Shown in pieces: positions 14,821 to 22,809 of a DNA stretch of 33,772 nt. The translations under genes and the position numbers were made by a program. Numbering within the stretch: position 1 is the first letter of the stretch; each line of letters opens with the position of its first letter. The notes beneath the pieces are model-generated. The model was not told where the DNA came from. It did no database searches and worked only from the letters and a program-made list of their open reading frames with translations. Source of the DNA: Mycoplasmatota bacterium (GTDB taxonomy: Bacteria > Bacillota_I > Bacilli_A > Izemoplasmatales > Izemoplasmataceae); the NCBI GenBank assembly GCA_030595255.1, contig JAUVDP010000011.1, forward strand, positions 1-33,772, written 5' to 3'.

Positions 14821-16569
14821 TTATTTAGTAGTTTTAATAGATAATTCAGTTAATTGTTCACTCGCAACTCTACTTGGCGCAGAAGTTAATAAACACTGTG
14901 CACTATTTGTTTTAGGGAATGCGACAACATCTCTAATATTTTCTGTGTGTACTAATAACATGATTAATCTGTCTAATCCAAAGGCAATTCCACCATGAGG
15001 AGGAGTTCCATATTTAAGAGCATCAATCAAAAAACCGAATTTTGCTTGTTGTTCTTCTTTACTAATTCCTAAGATATCAAATACTTGATTTTGAACAGCT
15101 TCTTTATGAATTCTAATACTTCCTCCACCAAGTTCTTGTCCCTGAACTACAAGGTCATAGCAATATGCAATTGCTTTAGATGGGTCAGTTTTTAATAATT
15201 CAACGTCTTCATCTTTAACCATTGTGAAAGGATGATGAAGACTGAAATATCTACTATGTTCTTCTTTATATTCAAACATTGGCCAATCAACTACCCATAT
15301 AAAATCGTAATCTTCATTACTATATAAATTTTGTTCTTTAGCAATGTGATTTCTTAAATTACCTAGTGATTGATTAACAATACTTTCTTTATCACTAACT
15401 ATTAATACTAAATCTCCATTTTCCATTTTAGCTTGTTCAATTATTTTAGCTTGTTGTTCTTCATTTAAGAACTTAATGATTCCTCCACCTAAAACTCCAT
15501 CATTAAGTTTTAAGAAAGCAAGTCCTTTAGCTCTGTATTTCTTAACAAAATTAGTTAGTTTATCAATACCTTTTCTACTGTATAAATTAGCTCCATTTTT
15601 AACAGTAATAGACTTAACTATTCCACCATTATCAATGTTTGAAGTGAAAACTCCAAAGCTAGTCGTACTAGCAAATTCAGTAATATTAGTCAGATGCATA
15701 TTGAATCTAGTATCTGGCTTATCTACACCATATTTATCCATAGCTTCTTTATAAGTAATTATTGGGAAAGCATCAGTTAAATCTACATTTTTTACTTTCT
15801 TCATAACATGTTTAATCATTCTTTCACTTATATCTAAAATCTCATCTTGACCCATAAAACTAGTCTCAATATCAATTTGTGTAAATTCAGGTTGTCTATC
15901 ACTTCTTAAATCTTCATCTCTAAAGCACTTAGCAATTTGATAATATCTTTCAAATCCAGATACCATTAATAACTGTTTAAAGATTTGAGGTGATTGAGGT
16001 AAAGCATAAAACTCTCCACCGTTTATTCTAGAAGGTACTAAATAATCACGTGCCCCCTCAGGTGTACTCTTAGTTAAAATAGGTGTTTCAAATTCAATAA
16101 ATGTCTCATTATTTAAGAATTCACGAACAGCAGTTGTTGCTTGATGTCTAACTAAAAACGTATTTTGCATTACTGGTCTTCTTAAATCTAAGTATCTATA
16201 TTTTAGTCTTACTTCTTCTAAAGCATCAGTTTCATCCGCAATAATTAGCGGTGTAGTTGCAGCGTCATTCAAGATATTCATCTCAGATACTTCTACTTCA
16301 ATATCACCTGTAGGTATATTCTTATTTTTCGAAGCTCTTTCAATTACTTTACCAGTTACTTCTAAAACATATTCATTTTTAATTTCTAATGTTTTAGCAT
16401 ATAAAGGTGAATCAGGATTAAAAGCTAGTTGTGTGATTCCATGGATATCGCGAAGATCAATAAATACTAATCCTCCTAAGTCTCTTTTTTTGGAAACCCA
16501 CCCTTTTAATACAACACTTTGTCCAATATTATTTATATTTAATTCTCCGTTATTATTAGTTCTCTTCAT
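14821..16569 (-). CDS. aspS: Aspartyl-tRNA synthetase
   Basis: Class II synthetase of 582 residues, the length of the bacterial type with the GAD insertion. Order: OB-fold anticodon-binding domain (about 1-100, VVLKGWVSKKRDLGGLVFID), motif 1/2 region with PQSPQIFKQLLMVSGF and FRDEDLRSDRQPEFTQ, GAD domain (about 280-410), and motif 3 GIAFGLDRLIMLL near 538. AAAGGAG fixes the ATG at 16569; an in-frame TTG at 16593 lies within hisS. It is co-transcribed with hisS 17 bases upstream. Whether it is discriminating or non-discriminating for tRNA-Asn cannot be decided by eye. Confidence 0.96.
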   Translation of the reverse strand: MKRTNNNGELNINNIGQSVVLKGWVSKKRDLGGLVFIDLRDIHGITQLAFNPDSPLYAKTLEIKNEYVLEVTGKVIERASKNKNIPTGDIEVEVSEMNILNDAATTPLIIADETDALEEVRLKYRYLDLRRPVMQNTFLVRHQATTAVREFLNNETFIEFETPILTKSTPEGARDYLVPSRINGGEFYALPQSPQIFKQLLMVSGFERYYQIAKCFRDEDLRSDRQPEFTQIDIETSFMGQDEILDISERMIKHVMKKVKNVDLTDAFPIITYKEAMDKYGVDKPDTRFNMHLTNITEFASTTSFGVFTSNIDNGGIVKSITVKNGANLYSRKGIDKLTNFVKKYRAKGLAFLKLNDGVLGGGIIKFLNEEQQAKIIEQAKMENGDLVLIVSDKESIVNQSLGNLRNHIAKEQNLYSNEDYDFIWVVDWPMFEYKEEHSRYFSLHHPFTMVKDEDVELLKTDPSKAIAYCYDLVVQGQELGGGSIRIHKEAVQNQVFDILGISKEEQQAKFGFLIDALKYGTPPHGGIAFGLDRLIMLLVHTENIRDVVAFPKTNSAQCLLTSAPSRVASEQLTELSIKTTK

Positions 16570-16586
16570 CTTTCTATTCTCCTTTA

Positions 16587-17918
16587 TTAGCAACTACAAG
16601 TTCCTGATTCGTTTTCACAATCTTCATCACAATCATGTTCTTCTTGTGCTGGATTCATTAATTCTGTAATTATATGATTGTATAGTTTATGTTTGTTTAT
16701 TCTTACTTCCTGTTTAGTAATTTGGTCTTTAACATTAATCATTTCTTCTTCTTTTTCTTTTTCACCGTAAATTGCGATAAATCTAGCATTTAAAAAATCT
16801 GCTTGTTTAAATTTACCTTTCATTGCTTTATCTAAAAAGTCAATATCACTTGATAATCCACCAAGGCGACATCTATTTAATATAGCCATTCCGTCTTCTT
16901 TTTGTTCTTCTCCAAGGATCATTAAATATAAGTGTACAAACTTAGGATCCCCTTCAAAATTGATGCTTTCAAGAGCAAACATTAATCTTTCAAGTCCAAA
17001 TGAGAATCCAACACCAGGAACATCAGGTCCACCTAAACTTTTAACCAAATTATTGTATCTTCCACCACCACAAATTGTATTTTGAGCACCTAAAGTTTCT
17101 AAGTTAGCGTTAACTTCAAATACTGTATGTGTGTAATAATCAAATCCTCTAACAAGATTTTTATCTATTACATAATTAATTCCCATACTATTTAAATATT
17201 TAACAACTCCATCAAAGTGTTGTTTAGATGTTTCATTTAAATAATCGACTGGCTTAGGTGCATTCTTAAGTAATTCAGTATCTTTATCTACTTTACAATC
17301 CAAAATACGAAGAGGATTCTTAATATATCTAGTTTGGCAGTCTTTACATAAAGTACCTATATCTTCTTTTAAATAGTTTATAAGTGCTTCTTTGTGTAAA
17401 GCTTTTGATTCTTCATCACCAATTGTATTTATATGAACTTCAACATCATTAATTTTTAATGCTTTTAAAATACTAACTGCGTAACTAATAATTTCTGCAT
17501 CAAGCATTGGATTATTACTCCCAAACGCTTCAGCTCCAAACTGTACAAATTGACGATATCTTCCCTTTTGAGGGCGTTCATATCTAAACATGTTTCCAAT
17601 ATAATAAAGCTTCTGTACAGGCACTTTATCAGCATATAATTTATTTTCAATATAACTACGAACTACTCCCGCAGTTCCTTCGGGACGTAATGTATTACTA
17701 CGTTTTCCTCGATCAATAAAATCATATGTTTCTTTAGATACAATATCAGTATCTTCACCAACACCACGGTGGAATAACTCTGTATTCTCAAAGATTGGTG
17801 TTCTAATTTCACTGTAGTTATATAACTTACTTACATTTCTTATAGTTCTTTCTAGACTTTGCCATTTACCTGTTTCACTTGGTAGTAAATCGTAAGTCCC
17901 TTTCATCTTTTGAAACAT
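16587..17918 (-). CDS. hisS: Histidyl-tRNA synthetase with a Cys-rich acidic C-terminal tail
   Basis: Class II synthetase, 443 residues. Motif 2 is RYERPQKGRYRQF (near 112-124); RGFDYYTHTVFE and GGGRYNNLV are the HisRS-specific histidine A and substrate blocks; motif 3 is GVGFSFGLERL. The anticodon-binding domain spans about 325-420. The last 18 or so residues, EEHDCDEDCENESGTCSC, are unusual: four Cys and one His amid acidic residues, which looks like a metal- or thiol-reactive appendage. The ATG at 17918 follows AAAGGAGTGAT. A T-box leader controls this gene and aspS. Confidence 0.96.
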   Translation of the reverse strand: MFQKMKGTYDLLPSETGKWQSLERTIRNVSKLYNYSEIRTPIFENTELFHRGVGEDTDIVSKETYDFIDRGKRSNTLRPEGTAGVVRSYIENKLYADKVPVQKLYYIGNMFRYERPQKGRYRQFVQFGAEAFGSNNPMLDAEIISYAVSILKALKINDVEVHINTIGDEESKALHKEALINYLKEDIGTLCKDCQTRYIKNPLRILDCKVDKDTELLKNAPKPVDYLNETSKQHFDGVVKYLNSMGINYVIDKNLVRGFDYYTHTVFEVNANLETLGAQNTICGGGRYNNLVKSLGGPDVPGVGFSFGLERLMFALESINFEGDPKFVHLYLMILGEEQKEDGMAILNRCRLGGLSSDIDFLDKAMKGKFKQADFLNARFIAIYGEKEKEEEMINVKDQITKQEVRINKHKLYNHIITELMNPAQEEHDCDEDCENESGTCSC

Positions 17919-17934
17919 CAAATCACTCCTTTAT

Positions 17935-18162
17935 AATAAAAAAATCGCCCTAAATCTAAGGGCGAAACAAATCCGCGGTACCACCTTAGTTCCTAGTACA
18001 ACTAGGCCCTCATACTCTTAACGTGAGTAGTCGTCTTTTTCTACTATTTTCAAAAAAGCCCTCAAAAGTGTCTTCGTTAACCCTTAATGTAGATACTTTC
18101 ACCAGCTGTATCTTTCTCTTTCCATTAGTTTTTTAACTACTTTTCTTTATCATTGGTTTACA
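17935..18162 (-). promoter_or_regulatory. T-box riboswitch leader of hisS-aspS, probable His (CAC) specifier
   Basis: Read on the minus strand, the leader contains the T-box core AAGGTGGTACCGCG (17987-17974), the antiterminator element that pairs with uncharged tRNA. It is followed by a terminator hairpin TCGCCCT/AGGGCGA with seven T bases (17965-17938). The upstream Stem I includes AGAGAAAGATAC and CTGGTGAAAG and ends GACACTTTTGAGG, in which CAC at 18070-18068 sits where the specifier codon normally lies. Uncharged tRNA-His would therefore favour read-through into hisS and aspS. Confidence 0.92.
17938..17965 (-). terminator. Intrinsic terminator of the hisS T-box
   Basis: Seven-bp GC-rich stem (17945-17951 with 17959-17965) and seven T bases on the minus strand, 20 bases before the hisS start. 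It is the regulated element of the T-box. Confidence 0.88.
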
Positions 18163-18168
18163 TTGTTG

Positions 18169-18197
18169 ATTATACAGTTAAATGCCCTCATAGTCAA
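18169..18197 (-). promoter_or_regulatory. Promoter of the hisS T-box transcript
   Basis: Minus strand TTGACT (18197-18192), 17-base spacer, TATAAT (18174-18169). The -35 lies in the last codons of the acetyltransferase gene upstream. Start of transcription is expected near 18162. Confidence 0.8.
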
Positions 18198-18786
18198 CTT
18201 TAAAAGCTTGTTTAAATTCTTTAACCCAAGTTACTTTACCACCAAAATAATCTTCTTTTGTAATTGATGCAACTCCTTCATCAATTATTTCACCATCATA
18301 GTTTTTAAATTTGTTTCTTAAAATCCCTTCAAAAGTAAATTCTAATTTTTCACAAACCCTTTTACTACGCTCATTAAATAGAAAGTATCCGTATGCTAAT
18401 CTACTAAGATGTAAAACCTCAAATCCGTAAATTATTACAGCTTTTGCTGCTTCAGTCATTATACCTTTATTCCAATAATTTGGACTAAGCACAAACCCAA
18501 TTTCAGCTTTATACTCTTTATATGTATGAATTTCAATTGTACCAACCATTTTGTTATGTTCTTTATAATGGATAGCATAAATACCTGGTTGTCCATATTC
18601 ACGTTTCTTTATAGCATATTTTATAAACTCATCAGTTTCATCTGTTGACACGTGAGGTTTCCACCCAGCATTAGGACCAACAAGTGGATTTGATGCATAT
18701 TCAAAAATATCATCAATATCTAATAATGATATTTCTTTTAATATCAGTCTTTTTGTTTCTAGTCTTGGTAATAATAATTTATTCAT
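18178..18786 (-). CDS. GNAT acetyltransferase, RimJ/RimL-like
   Basis: 202 residues. The opening LETKRLILKEISLLDIDDIFEYAS is the standard RimJ/RimL-type N-terminus, and EIGFVLSPNYWNKGIMTEAAKAVI near 93-116 is the acetyl-CoA-binding region, with N-KGI in place of the usual GxG/A loop. NERSKRVCEKLEF and NFEGILR-like FTFEGILRNKF complete the fold. The family acetylates N-termini of ribosomal proteins, antibiotics or amino acids; the substrate here is unknown. It starts four bases after the preceding acetyltransferase, and its 3' end contains the -35 box for hisS. Confidence 0.85.
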   Translation of the reverse strand: MNKLLLPRLETKRLILKEISLLDIDDIFEYASNPLVGPNAGWKPHVSTDETDEFIKYAIKKREYGQPGIYAIHYKEHNKMVGTIEIHTYKEYKAEIGFVLSPNYWNKGIMTEAAKAVIIYGFEVLHLSRLAYGYFLFNERSKRVCEKLEFTFEGILRNKFKNYDGEIIDEGVASITKEDYFGGKVTWVKEFKQAFKVDYEGI

Positions 18787-18790
18787 AATA

Positions 18791-19585
18791 TTACTCCTTT
18801 TTAAGCATTACCCATTTATCAACATCTTTAAATCCAAGTCTTTTATAAATGTTTCCTGCCTTAGGATTATCGTAAAATAAACATAAATATTTATTCTTTT
18901 CATCAAAATATTCTTTCATTAATTCTTTCATTAAAATAGTGGCAAGTCCTCTACCTCTAGCTTCTTTTAGTGTCGCTACTGCGACTACCATGGCGCTTTT
19001 TGTAGTTTCAGCAGTTGTTGCGACAGTTGATAGAATTTTACCATCTTCTTCAATAAATAAAGTAGACCCCATTTTTAAAGCTATTAATTGGCCTCTTACA
19101 TAATCATCTTTTGTTTTCTTCTCATACCCAAATTCTTCTATTGTAGATAAGGTATCGTATAGTTTTTCACAATGTTCTTTAGTAGAAGCTTTAATTACTT
19201 CGTATTTGGTATTAGTGATTTCTTCTTCTAAAGTGTAAGCTTCACAAAAATACATTGGCTGAACTTTAAAGTCTTTGAAATAAGGAATTAGTTTATCAAA
19301 AATACTTTGTGCACCACTTAAGTATTTAAATTTATGATTCGCAAAAATATTTAGCCAATCTTCATTAAAAGTTCTACCATGAGCGTAAAAAATACTGTTT
19401 TCTCTATAAAATAACAATACAGCAACATAGTTGTTATCTTCATCAAATTCTCCATATAATGATTGGAAGTCTCTTCCAAATCCAAATGCTTCAACATCAC
19501 CAATAATAAAAATATTTAGTGATCCTTCAACGTATAAATATTTTAGTAGTGAATCTCTATCTGATTCAATTAATTTTCTAATCAT
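18791..19585 (-). CDS. GNAT-family acetyltransferase with an extended N-terminal half
   Basis: 264 residues. The C-terminal half holds the acetyl-CoA loop (ATLKEARGRGLATILMKEL, near 203-221) and the family ending NIYKRLGFKDVDKW. The N-terminal half (LIESDRDSLLKYLYVEGSLNIFIIGDVEAFGF...) matches a two-domain arrangement seen in several Bacillota acetyltransferases. The substrate is not known. The ATG at 19585 lies 4 bases past the dtd stop; the ribosome binding site is weak (AAGTGAT), so translation is probably coupled to dtd. Confidence 0.8.
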   Translation of the reverse strand: MIRKLIESDRDSLLKYLYVEGSLNIFIIGDVEAFGFGRDFQSLYGEFDEDNNYVAVLLFYRENSIFYAHGRTFNEDWLNIFANHKFKYLSGAQSIFDKLIPYFKDFKVQPMYFCEAYTLEEEITNTKYEVIKASTKEHCEKLYDTLSTIEEFGYEKKTKDDYVRGQLIALKMGSTLFIEEDGKILSTVATTAETTKSAMVVAVATLKEARGRGLATILMKELMKEYFDEKNKYLCLFYDNPKAGNIYKRLGFKDVDKWVMLKKE

Positions 19586-19589
19586 ATTA

Positions 19590-20033
19590 TCACTTGCTTT
19601 CAAGTATTATTGTGACAGGTCCATCATTAGTTAGACTTATATCCATATGCTTTCCAAAGGCTCCATTCAGCGTATTAATACTAAAGTCTTTTTTTAGAAT
19701 TCTTGATAGTTCTAAGTATAATTCTAGAGCTTTTTTAGGTTCTAAAGCTTTAGTAAATGATGGTCTATTTCCCTTAGATGTATCACCATATAATGTGAAT
19801 TGAGATATTGATAAAATCTCATAATTCATATCTAAAATACTCCTATTTAACTTGCCATCTTCATCTTCAAATATTCTTAAATTAGCTATCTTTTTAGCTA
19901 TGTACTTTACTTCTTCTATTGAATCATTTTGCGTAAATCCTACTAGTAATAAGTAACCGTTATTAATGCTTGAAATTACTTTATTATCTACCGTGCAAGA
20001 TGCTTCTTTAACTCTTTGAATTACTACTTTCAT
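19590..20033 (-). CDS. dtd: D-aminoacyl-tRNA deacylase
   Basis: Homodimeric editing enzyme that removes D-amino acids (and glycine on tRNA-Ala) from tRNA. 147 residues, full length. The active-site block SQFTLYGDTSKGNRPSF at 77-93 and the cross-subunit NDGPVTI near 137-143, containing the Gly-cisPro-type element, are both present. The start overlaps the relA stop by one base. It ends with TGA, evidence that TGA is not a Trp codon here. The order relA-dtd is conserved in Bacillota. Confidence 0.95.
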   Translation of the reverse strand: MKVVIQRVKEASCTVDNKVISSINNGYLLLVGFTQNDSIEEVKYIAKKIANLRIFEDEDGKLNRSILDMNYEILSISQFTLYGDTSKGNRPSFTKALEPKKALELYLELSRILKKDFSINTLNGAFGKHMDISLTNDGPVTIILESK

Positions 20034-22204
20034 TACTTCATCATCCTCTCAATAGAGAAGACACCTTTTAGTTTTTGAAGGTTAAGTATTACAGTTTCTA
20101 AAACTTGTTTATTACCAAGGCTTAGTTTTAATTTAATAATCCCTTCTTGACGCTTATTAGTTGATGCAGCAACTTGATTAATCTTTGCTTTTGCTGCTGT
20201 GATAGTATTAATAATTTCGGCTAATACATTATCTCTATTAGAAACTATTAATTTAATATTTACGTTATACATTCTATGAGTATCATTACCCCAAAATACT
20301 TCGATATGTCTGTTTTTATCAAGTGCGGCTAAGTTATTGCATTTAGTTCTATGAACTGCGATACCGACACCTTTTGAAATGTATCCAGTAATTCTATCTC
20401 CAGGGATTGGAGTACAGCAGTTCGATAGCTTAATAGAAGGATTTTTAAGACCTTCAACAATTACATTAGATTCACTTTTTTGATCTATATAAACTGATTC
20501 ATTTATTTTTTGAATAAGATCTTCTTCTGTATATTCAATACTTCCAACTAAGGCATTAACTGCGCTTCCTGGTGAAATGGTATTCTTCCCAATTTCATAG
20601 TATAAATCTTCAACAGTTTTAGCACCTTTTTTTCTAAATAATTTATTGACATTTTTATCATTTAAAGTAATTGAAGCATTTCTTGAATTAACTTCTCTAG
20701 TTAAATCTTCTTTACCCATTTCTACTAAAACATCTCTTCTTCTTTTGTTTAAGTAGTTTTTAATTTTTGATTTAGCGTTAGAAGTCTTAACTATTTTTAG
20801 CCAGTTATCATTAGGACCAAATGAATTAACACTTGTTTTCATATTAACGATATCACCTGTACTAAGTTCATATTCAAGAGGAACTATTTTACCATTAACT
20901 ATTGCACCTACAGTTTTAATACCTACTTGCGTATGTATTCTAAATGCAAAATCAAGTGGAGTAGCTCCTTTTGGTAAATCTATAATATCTCCAGCTGGAG
21001 TAAAGACGTAAACATTAGAATGGAAAATATCATCTCTAAGTAAATTTAAAACATCAGAATCATTCTCAGATTCTTTAGTAAAGTTAATTAAATCCCCATA
21101 CCATTTTAATTTCTTAGAAACTTCTTCAGTCATTTTTAAGTTTCCTTTACTTTCTTTGTAAGCCCAGTGAGCAGCAACACCGTATTCAGCAATACTATCC
21201 ATCTCTTCATTCCTAATTTGAATCTCATATACTTTACCATTAGCAATAACAGATGTATGAAGTGACTGGTAAAGATTTGGCTTAGGCATTGCAATATAGT
21301 CTTTAAATCTATTTGGAATAGGTGTCCATTTACTATGAATTATACCAATAGTACGATAACAACTTTCAATATCATCAACAATAATTCTTAAAGCTAAAAG
21401 ATCATAAATTTCATCAAACTCTTTTTGACGAGTTATCATTTTTTTATGAACAGAATAGATATTTTTAATACGTCCTTTTACATTACAAGCAACATTATTT
21501 TCTGTAAGTAAATATGCAATATTTGTTTGCATTAATTCTAAATCTGCTTCTCTATTTAGTTTAGTATCACTAATTAGTTTAGCAATCCTTTTAAATTTTG
21601 AAGGATTAATATATTTAAATGCCGTATCTTCAAGTTCTGCTTTCATGATATTCATCCCTAATCTGTGAGCTAAAGGTGCATAAATATCCATAGTTTCATT
21701 TGCGATACGTAATTGTTTTTCTTCTGGAAGTGAATCTAGTGTTCTCATGTTATTTAATCTATCAGCAAGCTTAACAATAACAACTCGAATGTCTTTTGCC
21801 ATTGCAATCAACATTTTTTGATAGTTTTTAGCTTGTGCTTGTATCTTTGTAGATTCAAGCACTTTACCTTTGAATTTATATTGCCCTAACTTAGTTACAC
21901 CTTCAGTTAAAAGAGCTACTTCTTCTCCAAACATATCTTTAACTTCTTCATATGAAGCTGAAGTATCTTCAATAACGTCATGAAGTAATCCTGCCATTAT
22001 CGTAATTGGATCTGTATGTAACTCACTTAAAATGAAGGCAACATCGAGTGGGTGAACGATATAAGGATCACCTGATTTTCGAAATTGACCTTCATGTTTA
22101 TTTAAGGCAAAGTTATAAGCATCTTGAATCATATCAAGATGCTCTTTTTTTGTTATATAAAGTTTAAGACTACTTTCTAGTTCTCTAAAACTAGGTGTTC
22201 TCAT
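20033..22204 (-). CDS. relA: Bifunctional (p)ppGpp synthetase/hydrolase (RelA/SpoT homologue)
   Basis: Makes and degrades the stringent-response alarmone. 723 residues in the long RSH order: HD hydrolase domain (H51, H75-D76 in LLHDVIEDT), synthetase domain (DEIYDLLALRIIV near 236 and PKPNLYQSLHTSV near 300), TGS domain (VYVFTPAGDIIDLPKGATP near 385), a Cys-His region (NCCTPIPGD near 575) and a C-terminal ACT domain (about 645-723). An intact HD motif indicates that hydrolysis is kept. The ATG at 22204 follows AAGGTGG; the in-frame GTG at 22213 is inside that site. Next to apt, as usual. Confidence 0.96.
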   Translation of the reverse strand: MRTPSFRELESSLKLYITKKEHLDMIQDAYNFALNKHEGQFRKSGDPYIVHPLDVAFILSELHTDPITIMAGLLHDVIEDTSASYEEVKDMFGEEVALLTEGVTKLGQYKFKGKVLESTKIQAQAKNYQKMLIAMAKDIRVVIVKLADRLNNMRTLDSLPEEKQLRIANETMDIYAPLAHRLGMNIMKAELEDTAFKYINPSKFKRIAKLISDTKLNREADLELMQTNIAYLLTENNVACNVKGRIKNIYSVHKKMITRQKEFDEIYDLLALRIIVDDIESCYRTIGIIHSKWTPIPNRFKDYIAMPKPNLYQSLHTSVIANGKVYEIQIRNEEMDSIAEYGVAAHWAYKESKGNLKMTEEVSKKLKWYGDLINFTKESENDSDVLNLLRDDIFHSNVYVFTPAGDIIDLPKGATPLDFAFRIHTQVGIKTVGAIVNGKIVPLEYELSTGDIVNMKTSVNSFGPNDNWLKIVKTSNAKSKIKNYLNKRRRDVLVEMGKEDLTREVNSRNASITLNDKNVNKLFRKKGAKTVEDLYYEIGKNTISPGSAVNALVGSIEYTEEDLIQKINESVYIDQKSESNVIVEGLKNPSIKLSNCCTPIPGDRITGYISKGVGIAVHRTKCNNLAALDKNRHIEVFWGNDTHRMYNVNIKLIVSNRDNVLAEIINTITAAKAKINQVAASTNKRQEGIIKLKLSLGNKQVLETVILNLQKLKGVFSIERMMK

Positions 22205-22222
22205 AAAAACCACCTTCTTATG

Positions 22223-22735
22223 TTAATAACTCATTAATGATAAAACTTTGTAGTTATCAATTTTATCTCTTCCTTTTAAGTCTACTAATTCAATTAAGAA
22301 TGCAATACCAGCAACGATACCGCCAGATTTTTCTATTAACCCTATAGTAGCTTCAATAGTTCCACCTGTAGCTAATAAATCATCGATAATTAATACTTTT
22401 TGTCCTTTTTTAATATCACCTTTATGTAAACAAAGAGTATTAGATCCATATTCTAAATCATAACTATATGAAATAACTTCTCTAGGTAATTTATTTGGTT
22501 TTCTTACTGGAATAAATCCAATTCCTAGTTGTGTAGCAACAGGACATCCAAAAATAAATCCTCTAGCATCAGGACCAACAATAATATCTGCCCCTATTTC
22601 ATTAGTAAAATTAACAAATTGTTGAGTAGCATAGTGGAATGCTTTTCCATCTGCGATTAATGGTGTGATATCTTTGAATTGAATTCCTTGGATTGGGAAA
22701 TCTGGTACATTTGCAATGTAATCTTTTAAATTCAT
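22223..22735 (-). CDS. apt: Adenine phosphoribosyltransferase
   Basis: Salvages adenine to AMP with PRPP. 170 residues; [14 protein letters not shown] at 13-26 and the PRPP loop [13 protein letters not shown] at 114-126 are intact; RKPNKLPRE is the flexible loop. GGAGG lies 8 bases before the ATG. First gene of the apt-relA-dtd unit, which links purine salvage to alarmone synthesis. Confidence 0.95.
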   Translation of the reverse strand: MNLKDYIANVPDFPIQGIQFKDITPLIADGKAFHYATQQFVNFTNEIGADIIVGPDARGFIFGCPVATQLGIGFIPVRKPNKLPREVISYSYDLEYGSNTLCLHKGDIKKGQKVLIIDDLLATGGTIEATIGLIEKSGGIVAGIAFLIELVDLKGRDKIDNYKVLSLMSY

Positions 22736-22770
22736 AATCTAATCCTCCATATTTTTATATATTATTTACT

Positions 22771-22779
22771 ATTATATCA
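22771..22779 (-). promoter_or_regulatory. Extended -10 promoter of apt
   Basis: Minus strand TGATATAAT in the 74-base gap between recJ and apt. The surrounding TTTTGATATAATAGTAAA is repeated exactly at the parE promoter (32607-32624). An AT-only hairpin overlaps the box. No good -35. Confidence 0.5.
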
Positions 22780-22809
22780 AAAGATATAATGTTTTAATCC
22801 TTTTTTATA

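Noticed and set aside
17465-17650. Minus-strand frame inside hisS in another reading frame.
   Set aside because: Overlaps conserved HisRS sequence and has no start signal of its own.
22771-22790. AT-only hairpin ATTATATC/GATATAAT between recJ and apt, considered as a recJ terminator.
   Set aside because: No GC pairs and no T run after it on the minus strand; it overlaps the apt -10 box and is better explained as promoter sequence.
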